Source: Anaerolineales bacterium (lineage in GTDB: Bacteria > Chloroflexota > Anaerolineae > Anaerolineales > E44-bin32). From it: a stretch of DNA of 7,362 nt. A model generated the notes under the pieces. The model was not told the DNA's origin. It worked only from the letters and a program-made list of their open reading frames with translations, and searched no databases. The position numbers and the translations under genes were made by a program. The DNA is taken from positions 1 through 7,362 of the forward strand of contig WVZH01000162.1 of the NCBI GenBank assembly GCA_011772595.1, given 5' to 3'. Within the stretch, counting starts at the first letter, position 1. Every line of letters starts with the position of its first letter. Below are positions 1 through 6,072 of this stretch, in pieces.

Positions 1-204
1 CGAGAAATTAAGAAAGGAAAACTCACGGACCGGATGTTTGCGCCCGTCGTGATGTCTGGATACGTCCCCGATGTTCTGCAAAGCATCACCGGAGTAGGCA
101 ATGATTGGACTCTCAAGGGAGGTATCTGCGGTAAAGGTCATAAGGAGTACATCCCTGTTGACGACGGTGGGCCTCACTTGCTGCTGAGAGCGAGGTTGGG
201 CTGA
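1..204 (+). CDS. tldD: TldD-family metallopeptidase, C-terminal fragment (5' end outside window)
   Basis: The frame is open from base 1 to a TGA stop at 202-204 and gives 67 residues with no start. The visible text fits the extreme C-terminus of TldD proteins: a GYVPDVLQSITGVG segment (residues about 20-33), then GGICGKGHKEYIPVDDGGPH (about 41-60), then LLLRARLG at the end. TldD carries the HExxxH zinc site of the TldD/TldE heterodimeric protease, which acts on unfolded or post-translationally modified peptides in the cytoplasm. That catalytic motif lies upstream of the window, so activity cannot be judged here. The last base of the stop is the first base of the next gene's ATG (TGATG), so the two are almost certainly translationally coupled. 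Family assignment is from recognised motifs, not from a search. Confidence 0.85.
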   Translation, partial: REIKKGKLTDRMFAPVVMSGYVPDVLQSITGVGNDWTLKGGICGKGHKEYIPVDDGGPHLLLRARLG

Positions 205-1523
205 TGCTTGAGAAAATTACAGACACGTTGCATGCGCGCAAGGATTTGAAAGCCTGGAGTGTGCACCATATCCGAACCCGGAACACGCAACAATATGATT
301 TGCGCGAGGCCACAGAAACCCTACGTCACGTCGAAAATGAGCGCTACGTGGCAAGAGTGCTTCGTCAAACCCCAGGGGCGGATGGCAAACCGTCCTGCGG
401 TACTGGGGAGGTGACCCTCCTTCCCGGTGCAGACATTGAAAAAGCCCTGGACGATGCCGCGCTCGCGGCCGGCTTGGTTCACAACGAACCTTATGATTTC
501 CCTAAACCCGCTGCCATTCCAGAGGTTGCACTCACCGATAAGGATCTACAGATAGAGCCCGAGCGCACGATTGCGAAAGTCATTTCCCGTATCAAGGACT
601 GCACCTCAGTACACCCCCAGGTCCGTCTTACCGCTACAGAGTGTTACGCGCAGGAGAAGACGATCCACCTGGTTAACAGTCACGGCATCGACGCCACGCA
701 GGGAAGCACCAATCTCATGCTCGAGTTGGTCTTCATCGCTGGAGAAGGCGATCAAGCGGTTGAATCCTTTTCTGTCCTGACAAGGCGACGTGTAGCGGAC
801 CTCGATATCGAGGGTGAGGTGAAACGTCGCGCTCAGCACGCAATAGATCTACTCCACGTTTCCCAGCCCCCTCAGTATCGGGGACCGGTCGTCATGCGAG
901 GTGAAACCCTTGCGGAAATTTTCAGCTCAGACGAAGTGACTCCACATGTTCTACGAGTTCTTTCTTCCGGCAGACTTAAATACACAGGCGAGACACCATG
1001 GGAGATCGGCAAGCCAGTGTTCAAATCAGAAGTAACCGGGGACCCACTCACCCTCTGGGCTAACCGCCGGCTGCCCTATGGGACGAACTCCAACAGCTTC
1101 GACCATGAGGGTATTCCTGCACAACGCGTAGAACTGATCCGCGACAACCTGCTCACTGCCTACACTGCCAGCCAACGGTACGCACAATACCTCAACATTC
1201 CACCCACTGGCGCATTTGGAGATATTGAGTTACCGCCCGGTACGACCCCCGAAGCAGACTTAAGACGAGGGCACCATGTCGAAATCGTGTCCTTTTCCTG
1301 GTTCAACCCCAACGCGATCACTGGAGACTTTGCTTGCGAGATCCGCCTCGGCTACCTTATAAATGGTGACCAACGGACACCCTTCAAGGGTGGGATGCTC
1401 ATCGGTAACCTGCTCGAAGCCTTAGCGAATGTCCACTGGAGCGAAGAGACCGGTTTTTACGGAAGCTACCTCGGCCCCAGGACGGCTCGCTTTAACGAAC
1501 TGACGGTCGCTGGCAAGACCTGA
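204..1523 (+). CDS. tldE: TldE/PmbA-family subunit of the TldD/TldE metalloprotease
   Basis: The product has 439 residues, about the usual TldE/PmbA length. TldE is the partner of TldD that lacks its own zinc site and completes the chamber of the heterodimer; the pair cleaves unfolded peptides and, in some bacteria, removes leader peptides from modified peptides such as microcin B17. Visible family landmarks are SHGIDATQGST (159-169), FDHEGIPAQR (299-308) and a C-terminal block beginning FSWFNPNAITGDFACEIRLG (364-383) that continues LINGDQRTPFKGGMLIGNLL. No HExxxH is present, as expected for TldE. The ATG at 204 is supported by the family-like N-terminus (MLEKITDTLHAR), by a GAGG at 192-195 eight bases upstream, and by the one-base overlap with the tldD stop. 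No small precursor-peptide gene is visible nearby, so a housekeeping proteolytic role and a peptide-maturation role cannot be told apart from this window. Confidence 0.88.
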   Translation: MLEKITDTLHARKDLKAWSVHHIRTRNTQQYDLREATETLRHVENERYVARVLRQTPGADGKPSCGTGEVTLLPGADIEKALDDAALAAGLVHNEPYDFPKPAAIPEVALTDKDLQIEPERTIAKVISRIKDCTSVHPQVRLTATECYAQEKTIHLVNSHGIDATQGSTNLMLELVFIAGEGDQAVESFSVLTRRRVADLDIEGEVKRRAQHAIDLLHVSQPPQYRGPVVMRGETLAEIFSSDEVTPHVLRVLSSGRLKYTGETPWEIGKPVFKSEVTGDPLTLWANRRLPYGTNSNSFDHEGIPAQRVELIRDNLLTAYTASQRYAQYLNIPPTGAFGDIELPPGTTPEADLRRGHHVEIVSFSWFNPNAITGDFACEIRLGYLINGDQRTPFKGGMLIGNLLEALANVHWSEETGFYGSYLGPRTARFNELTVAGKT

Positions 1524-1578
1524 CAGAACTTAGAACCACTCACACCGTCACACACACGCGCATACTAAGTCAACCGCT

Positions 1579-1601
1579 CCCTCTCCCTTTCAGGGAGAGG
1601 G
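1579..1601. repeat. CCCTCTCCC-type palindromic intergenic element
   Basis: A perfect 10-bp inverted repeat, CCCTCTCCCT (1579-1588) and AGGGAGAGGG (1592-1601), is separated by the 3-nt loop TTC and followed by TTGGGGG. This sequence class is familiar as a dispersed intergenic palindrome in many bacterial genomes. It lies about 56 bases after the tldE stop and could also stop transcription, although no T-tract follows on the plus strand. Identity as a multi-copy repeat is recalled knowledge; only one copy is visible here. Confidence 0.6.
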
Positions 1602-1719
1602 TTGGGGGAAAGGTGGGTCTCCCCATGTAGGCCTCCACTCACGCGAGTCAGTAATACACGTCTACGACAGCTCCAAACCACATGACCTCTATACGAAACT
1701 TTGAAATCCACAGAGAATG

Positions 1720-1745
1720 CAGGGGCGGTTCGCAAACCGCCCCTG
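1720..1745. repeat. GC-rich palindrome (AGGGGCGGTT...AACCGCCCCT), possible terminator
   Basis: A perfect 11-bp stem, CAGGGGCGGTT (1720-1730) and AACCGCCCCTG (1735-1745), closes a 4-nt CGCA loop. It sits 22 bases beyond the stop of the minus-strand vWA gene, where a terminator is expected. The minus-strand sequence after the hairpin has no clean T-run, so if it terminates it is not a textbook intrinsic terminator. Near-identical palindromes occur as dispersed intergenic repeats in some Chloroflexota genomes, from memory. Confidence 0.6.
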
Positions 1746-1766
1746 GACTTCATTTACGCTCTCCAT

Positions 1767-3023
1767 CTATTGCCCGTCTGTCTGATGTGCCAACTCTTCG
1801 GCGACCAGTCGTACGACCAGATCGTCCAGATCCTGCACCCCGTATCCATCAACGTGCATTGTGCTGACGTCTCCCGGCTCACCTCCGTTCGTCGGGCCCT
1901 CATAGGTGAGGAAAAGATAACGACCTTGGGTAAACTGGGCTAATTGACGAAAAATGTACTCAGCCTGGTCGTCTGCACCACTTGCTGCGATGGGGAAGAT
2001 TTTTACCCCATTCGCCGCTGCGACTGCCATTTCCTGCGCGTAGTCGTAATCCTGCCAGTAGTCGAGATGTGGTGGTGCGTCGGCGATCAAGAAGATCAAG
2101 CGGATGGTGTCATCGTCACGCCAACTCATCTCGTGCAAGGCCTCATGCAGCGCTTCGTTGAGGGATTCGGGGTAATCCCCCCCACCTTGCGCCTGCACAC
2201 TATCCAGTTGGCGGGAGAAATCGCGCACATCATGCGTAAAGTCGGCGCTGCGGACGACAAAACGATCACCACGATCACGATACCACACCAATCCAAAGTG
2301 CAGATCAGGTCGCGGTCGCATGTGATCGATCTGTCTGGCGATGCTGTGCATGCTGCTTTGTAATGCCTGGATTTCGTCTCCCATACTCCCGGTTGAGTCG
2401 AGCAAGAACAACACATCCAGATTCACCCGCTGCTCACGGCGTTGGAATTGCTCCAGTTTCGCCACCCAAGTCTCCTGCTGCCCGCGATGCAGGTTGAAGG
2501 TGTAGGCGATCCCCTCCTTGTTCACGGTGACGGTAAAGTCTTGCGCCTGCGACGTCTCGAACGCACGCGGGAAGAAGAGCGTTTGCCCGGTCGCAAAGGT
2601 GCGCGCCTCCCATAGCCTGTATTGACCATCCCATACCGTGATCGCAGCGTCGAGGATCGGTCGGTCGTTACCATCCAGCGCGGTGATGATGTACCGTTCA
2701 CTCACATCGACATCATGAACCATCGGTCCCCGGTAGCTACGGCGAAACTGCAGGTACTCTTGCCATCGTTCGTTGTCATCCACTTCGCCCGCCCGAAGGG
2801 GTGCTGCGACGTATTGTTGTTGATCGAACAACACCGGAGTTGGTGTGACCCTGGGCGGTCGCGTCGGCAATGGCGTAGGTGTCGGCTGTGGATGCGAACG
2901 GACGATTGGCGGGACGGCCGTCACGGGAAGGTCTTCTTGTTGCCTCGTGCTTGCGGCGCATCCGCTCACCAGGATCGAACCTATCGTAATCGATATCGAG
3001 ATCAGGAGCCTTCGTTTCGTCAT
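1767..3023 (-). CDS. vWA-domain lipoprotein with N-terminal conserved beta-rich region (paralogue 1)
   Basis: The product has 418 residues. The N-terminus MTKRRLL is followed by a hydrophobic stretch and the lipobox LVSG-C, putting the lipidated cysteine at residue 22, so an exported, membrane-anchored protein is predicted. A Pro/Thr-rich linker (about 36-63, with PTPTPLPTRPP) leads to a conserved region (about 76-192) that begins LRAGEVDDNERW and contains VHDVDVSERYII and a probable beta-sandwich. The vWA domain spans about 200-374. Its metal site is DSTGS (209-213, a DxTxS form of the MIDAS motif), GGGDYPESLNEAL lies at 280-292 and IADAPPH at 313-319. This pattern resembles hemicentin/alpha-kinase-type vWA domains, which bind protein ligands through a divalent metal. 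The start was set at ATG 3021-3023 because AAGGAGG ends six bases before it; a longer TTG start at 3047 would overlap that site. The gene is divergent from the ATPase regulator and closely related to the gene at 4650-5966. The ligand is unknown. Confidence 0.88.
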   Translation of the reverse strand: MTKRRLLISISITIGSILVSGCAASTRQQEDLPVTAVPPIVRSHPQPTPTPLPTRPPRVTPTPVLFDQQQYVAAPLRAGEVDDNERWQEYLQFRRSYRGPMVHDVDVSERYIITALDGNDRPILDAAITVWDGQYRLWEARTFATGQTLFFPRAFETSQAQDFTVTVNKEGIAYTFNLHRGQQETWVAKLEQFQRREQRVNLDVLFLLDSTGSMGDEIQALQSSMHSIARQIDHMRPRPDLHFGLVWYRDRGDRFVVRSADFTHDVRDFSRQLDSVQAQGGGDYPESLNEALHEALHEMSWRDDDTIRLIFLIADAPPHLDYWQDYDYAQEMAVAAANGVKIFPIAASGADDQAEYIFRQLAQFTQGRYLFLTYEGPTNGGEPGDVSTMHVDGYGVQDLDDLVVRLVAEELAHQTDGQ

Positions 3024-3029
3024 GGCATA

Positions 3030-3036
3030 CCTCCTT
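3030..3036 (-). promoter_or_regulatory. Consensus Shine-Dalgarno site fixing the start of the first vWA gene
   Basis: The minus strand reads AAGGAGG, a full anti-16S match, followed by TATGCC and ATG. The six-base spacing is ideal, so translation begins at 3023 and not at the in-frame TTG at 3047, which lies upstream of the site. Confidence 0.85.
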
Positions 3037-3062
3037 ATTTCGTTCAAGGGAAGAGCCTACCC

Positions 3063-3077
3063 AAAGCGTAACGCTTT
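3063..3077. promoter_or_regulatory. Palindrome AAAGCGTAACGCTTT, candidate operator
   Basis: AAAGCGT (3063-3069) and ACGCTTT (3071-3077) form a perfect 7-bp inverted repeat around one central A. It lies 40 bases upstream of the first vWA start, within the likely leader or promoter of that gene. It could bind a dimeric regulator or form a small hairpin in the minus-strand leader RNA. I found no second copy before the gene at 4650, which weakens the idea of a shared operator. Confidence 0.4.
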
Positions 3078-3138
3078 CGAGGCTCAGCCGTCTTGATGCA
3101 TGTCTGATAGACGCTTGACAAATCTATGACTTTCTTCA

Positions 3139-3152
3139 AAAAGGTCCCTTTT
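3139..3152. promoter_or_regulatory. Palindrome AAAAGGTCCCTTTT overlapping the -35 position of the ATPase promoter
   Basis: AAAAGG (3139-3144) and CCTTTT (3147-3152) are perfect inverted halves around TC. The element covers the position where a -35 hexamer would sit for the extended -10 at 3168-3176, and the bases there (CTTTTC at 17-bp spacing) are a poor -35 match. A protein bound here could activate or block that promoter. The match is short and could be chance. Confidence 0.3.
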
Positions 3153-3167
3153 CTTCATTCCACGATT

Positions 3168-3176
3168 TGCTACAAT
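3168..3176 (+). promoter_or_regulatory. Extended -10 promoter element TGCTACAAT for the ATPase-winged helix gene
   Basis: TGC followed by TACAAT matches an extended -10 (TGnTAnnnT) very well. Transcription would start around 3183, giving a leader of about 80 bases before the ATG at 3263. An extended -10 explains the lack of a recognisable -35. The element also argues against translation from the TTG at 3167, which would fall inside the promoter. Confidence 0.55.
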
Positions 3177-3251
3177 CGTCCCAGCAAGACCCAACGGCTG
3201 CACAAGCGAGCGAAACGCGCAATCGAACCCACACCTTCAGATTCCATTACC

Positions 3252-3256
3252 GGGAG
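3252..3256 (+). promoter_or_regulatory. Ribosome binding site deciding the ATPase start
   Basis: GGGAG lies immediately before an in-frame ATG at 3257 and six bases before a second in-frame ATG at 3263. Only the second has usable spacing, and the protein then begins MFAEAWAYHPANY. The first is too close to the site. Confidence 0.6.
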
Positions 3257-3262
3257 ATGGAC

Positions 3263-4495
3263 ATGTTCGCCGAAGCATGGGCTTATCATCCAGCGAACTA
3301 TCGCCAAAAGGAGGTCCACACCATCCTCGCGACCCTGCGGGCCGGCGAGTGTATTTCACTGATTGGCCTCAGCGGGATGGGAAAATCCAACTTACTCGGC
3401 TTCCTCGTCTATCGCGCGGCTCATTTCGATCCACAAGCCCCGAAATGTGTGTTGATCGATTGCAACCGCTTGTCAGACCTGACTGCAGAGACCTTTTTCA
3501 GACTCTCTAGACATTCATTGCTGGTGCAGACGGAGGATAGCGAGGTGGATCTAGGATCTGAATCCGCCGACCCCCTCGAAGGTTTTCAACGCGCCCTAGC
3601 TGATGCACTGAATGAGCAGCCGCGCCCTCTGGCCCTCATCATCGACAGTTTCGATCCATTGGCAGCTTCCATGGATCGTCCCTTTTTCAATAATCTACGC
3701 GCTATACGGGACGCACAGAAGTTCAAGCTCACATACCTGGTCGCTACACGCAGACCGTTATCTGCCTTGGCAAGGTTCGAGGACCTTCGAGAGTTCGCTG
3801 ATCTTTTTATCGCAAACCAAATATGGCTTCCTCCACTCTCCATTCCTGACGCACGCTGGTCGATTAACCGTTTCGCAGAACGCCATAACCGGCATTTCAA
3901 ACCCGGGGAGGTGGAAGAGCTGCTTCTACTCTCCGGCGGGCACCCCGGACTTTTAAGATCCCTTGCCAGCGGTTGGACAGAAGATGTGCCAGATGATCCG
4001 ACCTCCTGGTTGGAGGACCCTGCTGTGCAGCGTGAATGCACATTGCTTTGGGAAGATTTAACTGAGGAAACCCAAACAGCGCTTCGCATTGAATCCTTCA
4101 CCAACGAAACGCTTCGACGCACAGGACTGACATTCGAGGGACGCATCTTCAGCCCTGTATTTGCAGCTTATATCGACACGCTGGCAGGGGAAGGATTGCG
4201 CATGGAGGCAACCGGGGAGGTGTATCGGGAGGGAATTCGCCTGCCGGTGAACCTCACCGCCAAGGAGCACGCTCTGCTCACCTACCTTCTCGAACATGCC
4301 GGTGCCGTCTGTGAAAAAGACGCTCTGATTCGCGCCGTCTGGCCGGAAGATCGCGTCTACGAGCGCGGTGTGCGCGACGACAGCCTGGCACAGCTCGTAC
4401 GTAGACTACGTGTGAAAATTGAACCAAATCCCCCCTCACCGACCTATCTGCTCACCGTCCCGGGCCGTGGGTACCGACTGATCCAATCCCCCTAG
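3263..4495 (+). CDS. P-loop ATPase fused to C-terminal OmpR/PhoB-type winged-helix DNA-binding domain
   Basis: The product has 410 residues. The ATPase part has a Walker A GLSGMGKS (35-42), a Walker B strand LALIIDSFD with Asp128 (123-131), a sensor-like TRR after a beta strand (YLVATRR, to 164) and a GGHPGLLR motif (225-232) typical of STAND/AAA-like signalling NTPases. The C-terminal domain (about 320-406) matches the Trans_reg_C winged helix: LTAKEHALLTYLLEHAG, then AVWPEDRVYERGVRDDSLAQ, the recognition-helix text LVRRLRVKIE, and the wing TVPGRGYRLI. No receiver domain is present, so NTP binding or a bound ligand, not phosphorylation, probably switches DNA binding. It acts in the cytoplasm on DNA. 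It is divergent from one vWA lipoprotein and 154 bases upstream of the other, with no clear terminator between, so it probably regulates both. No transmembrane segment is visible. The target and the inducing signal are unknown. Confidence 0.85.
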   Translation: MFAEAWAYHPANYRQKEVHTILATLRAGECISLIGLSGMGKSNLLGFLVYRAAHFDPQAPKCVLIDCNRLSDLTAETFFRLSRHSLLVQTEDSEVDLGSESADPLEGFQRALADALNEQPRPLALIIDSFDPLAASMDRPFFNNLRAIRDAQKFKLTYLVATRRPLSALARFEDLREFADLFIANQIWLPPLSIPDARWSINRFAERHNRHFKPGEVEELLLLSGGHPGLLRSLASGWTEDVPDDPTSWLEDPAVQRECTLLWEDLTEETQTALRIESFTNETLRRTGLTFEGRIFSPVFAAYIDTLAGEGLRMEATGEVYREGIRLPVNLTAKEHALLTYLLEHAGAVCEKDALIRAVWPEDRVYERGVRDDSLAQLVRRLRVKIEPNPPSPTYLLTVPGRGYRLIQSP

Positions 4496-4637
4496 GTAAA
4501 TCTCTTTTCGACTGTCAGCCGAACTATCTTGATTATCACAAACGTAATAGTGTTTTCACCCCTGCGGCTGCTGGAACAAAGTGGACCTGCTCTGCGTCTC
4601 ATATTCAAAGGACTATGCTCGTCCGACTCCTGCATGA

Positions 4638-4643
4638 GAGGAG
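4638..4643 (+). promoter_or_regulatory. Shine-Dalgarno site of the second vWA gene
   Basis: GAGGAG lies six bases before the ATG at 4650. The spacing and the lipoprotein signal peptide that follows make this start secure. The rest of the 154-base gap (4496-4649) shows no convincing terminator; a weak AT-rich stretch near 4529-4550 has no properly spaced -10/-35 pair. Confidence 0.7.
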
Positions 4644-4649
4644 ACAACA

Positions 4650-5966
4650 ATGAAAACACGAACCTATGCTCACTCCATCTACGGACTGCTTCTAGTGGCC
4701 CTCGTCCTTGGGGCTTGCGGTCCCTACAAATTCCAATGGACACCGACCGATAGCGAGGAGGGGAGCGGAGGCTGGGTCGATTGGGACGGAGAGGATGGGT
4801 GGTCCGGCTCTCTTGCAGAAAGGTCCCGTCTATCCGAGGACGTGGGTGAGGCCCCGGCCATGGGGGCACCGCTGGAAGAGGGTACCTTCGACGATAGTGC
4901 GACGTACGCAGAGGGTAAAGAAACCAACCAGATTGCCAACCTGCGGGCTGGAAGCGTGGACGACAACGCCGAATGGGACGACTACCTTCTATACCGGCTG
5001 CGATTCGCCGACTGGGGGATCCACGTTCACGACGTAGACGTCTCAGAACGACACATCATCCAGGTCAGCAACGCGCAAGGCCAACCGGTTCTGGGCGCCA
5101 TGGTGACCATCCTCGACGAAGGCGGTGATGAGGTCGCCGTAATGCACACGCACAGCGACGGCCGAGCCCTCTTTTTCCCCAACGCCTACAAATACCAGGG
5201 GAGCCAGCGATTTGAAGTCCGTGTGGAAAAAGACGACGCAGAAACCACGTTCGCATTCAACCGTCAACAGCGTGAACATTCCATTACACTCAACGCCCAG
5301 TCGGCTAGCGATCCCGTACGTCTCGATGTGCTATTCCTGATCGACGCAACTGGCAGCATGAGTGACGAGATAAAGCAGCTCAAAGACAATATGATCACTG
5401 TTTCGGAACGCATCGACGCCCTGCCCTCAAGCCCTAACGTGCGTTTCGGGATGACGATCTATCGCGATCGAGGCGACCTATTCGTCAGCCGAACCTACGA
5501 CTTCAATCCAGACGTCCAAGCCTTCATCGACGAGCTCAGTCAGGTACTGGCAGATGGCGGTGGGGACTACCCCGAAAGCTTGAACGAAGGGCTCCACAAC
5601 GCAATTCACCTCCCAGAGTGGAGGGTTGAAGAGACGGTCAGCCTGATCTTCCTCGTGGCCGATGCCCCTCCACATCTTGATTACGACAACGACTATGACT
5701 ACGCACACGAGGCGTTCGAAGCCGTCGAACGTGGGATCAAGATCTTTCCACTGGCCTCCAGCGGTCTGGACGATCAGGGCGAGTACATATTCCGACAACT
5801 TGCCCAGATCAGTGCAGGCAAGTTCCTCTTCCTCACGTATGGAGCCGGAGGAGCCCCAGGAGACGACACCACGCACCACGTGGACGACTATAGCGTGCTC
5901 TCACTTGATGAACTGGTCGTACGCATCGTCGAGGAAGAACTCGCTAACCTGAGTTTCGCTCAATAA
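4650..5966 (+). CDS. vWA-domain lipoprotein with N-terminal conserved beta-rich region (paralogue 2)
   Basis: The product has 438 residues and the same architecture as the gene at 1767-3023. The signal peptide ends in LVLGA-C, giving a lipidated Cys23. The following linker (about 24-95) is not proline-rich but acidic and rich in Gly, Ser and Trp (GWVDWDGEDGW at 41-51). The shared N-terminal region (about 98-215) opens LRAGSVDDNAEW and carries VHDVDVSERHII (126-137). The vWA domain (about 223-397) has MIDAS DATGS (232-236), GGGDYPESLNEGL (303-315) and VADAPPH (336-342). By eye roughly 100 of about 173 vWA residues match the paralogue, including EYIFRQLAQ. The last 40 residues are also shared (LVVRxVxEEL), so the duplication covers everything except signal peptide and linker. 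The protein is predicted to sit outside the cell on a lipid anchor and bind an unknown partner through its metal site. It probably belongs to the regulon of the preceding ATPase-winged helix gene, by co-transcription or its own promoter. Confidence 0.88.
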   Translation: MKTRTYAHSIYGLLLVALVLGACGPYKFQWTPTDSEEGSGGWVDWDGEDGWSGSLAERSRLSEDVGEAPAMGAPLEEGTFDDSATYAEGKETNQIANLRAGSVDDNAEWDDYLLYRLRFADWGIHVHDVDVSERHIIQVSNAQGQPVLGAMVTILDEGGDEVAVMHTHSDGRALFFPNAYKYQGSQRFEVRVEKDDAETTFAFNRQQREHSITLNAQSASDPVRLDVLFLIDATGSMSDEIKQLKDNMITVSERIDALPSSPNVRFGMTIYRDRGDLFVSRTYDFNPDVQAFIDELSQVLADGGGDYPESLNEGLHNAIHLPEWRVEETVSLIFLVADAPPHLDYDNDYDYAHEAFEAVERGIKIFPLASSGLDDQGEYIFRQLAQISAGKFLFLTYGAGGAPGDDTTHHVDDYSVLSLDELVVRIVEEELANLSFAQ

Positions 5967-6007
5967 AACGATAGACATCCATCCTGGCCCCACTCACTCA
6001 CAAACTT

Positions 6008-6042
6008 GAACGCCCCGCCTACCAAAAGCCAGCGGAGCGTTC
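6008..6042. terminator. Hairpin between convergent genes, likely bidirectional terminator
   Basis: GAACGCCCCGC (6008-6018) and GCGGAGCGTTC (6032-6042) form an 11-bp stem with one mismatch and a 13-nt loop. On the minus-strand RNA the mismatch becomes a G-U pair, so the hairpin is fully paired there. It lies 41 bases past the second vWA stop and 30 bases past the stop of the minus-strand kinase gene. The following T-runs are short in both directions (TTCTT on plus, AAGTTTG on minus), so terminator strength is uncertain. Confidence 0.55.
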
Positions 6043-6072
6043 TTGTGAATTACATCCGCACGTATAAGTCCG

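Larger units (their letters stand above)
1524..1766. other. 243-base gap between convergent genes, containing two hairpin elements
   Basis: This gap separates the tldE stop from the stop of the minus-strand vWA gene. It contains two strong inverted repeats, listed separately. The short open frames crossing it have no ribosome binding site or recognisable protein character and are mostly translations of the palindromes. I see no RNA gene. The likely role is transcription termination for both flanking genes plus carriage of dispersed palindromic repeats. Confidence 0.6.
3024..3262. promoter_or_regulatory. Divergent control region between the first vWA gene and the ATPase-winged helix gene
   Basis: This 239-base region separates two divergently transcribed genes and must contain both promoters. 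It holds an extended -10 element for the plus strand and two palindromes, listed separately. I could not assign a convincing -10/-35 pair to the minus-strand gene. The downstream plus-strand gene encodes an OmpR-type winged helix, so self-regulation and control of the divergent vWA gene from this region are plausible; that is inference. Confidence 0.65.

Noticed and set aside
1101..1127. HEGIPA in the TldE protein as the beginning of an HExxxH zinc site
   Set aside because: The second histidine is absent, and TldE proteins normally lack the zinc motif; this is the family's FDxEG segment.
1682..2363. Plus-strand open frames (1682-1867, 1701-1943, 1944-2363) opposite the first vWA gene
   Set aside because: They are antisense to a well-supported gene or run through the palindrome, and they lack ribosome binding sites and recognisable motifs.
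3024..3047. Longer form of the first vWA gene starting at TTG 3047
   Set aside because: The perfect AAGGAGG site at 3030-3036 lies inside that extension and is spaced for the ATG at 3023; the extension also puts an arginine-rich segment before a standard lipoprotein signal peptide.
3115..3120. Perfect TTGACA -35 hexamer
   Set aside because: At 16-18 bp downstream there is only an A-rich stretch with no -10 resemblance, so no complete promoter can be supported.
3167..3262. Longer form of the ATPase gene starting at TTG 3167
   Set aside because: The TTG overlaps the extended -10 element, the extra 32 residues have no domain character, and GGGAG is spaced for the ATG at 3263.
3586..4146. Minus-strand frame of 186 codons inside the ATPase gene
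   Set aside because: It is Ser/Arg-rich, as expected from an antisense shadow, and lies wholly within the ATPase coding sequence with its Walker motifs.
3091..4535. TCTTGAT shared upstream of both vWA genes (near 3091 and 4528) as a common operator
   Set aside because: Only seven bases match, flanking sequence differs and the orientation relative to the genes is opposite; chance occurrence is likely.
4515..4569. CAGCCG...CGGCTG inverted repeat in the gap before the second vWA gene, as a terminator
   Set aside because: Six-base arms separated by more than 40 bases are expected by chance and no T-run follows.
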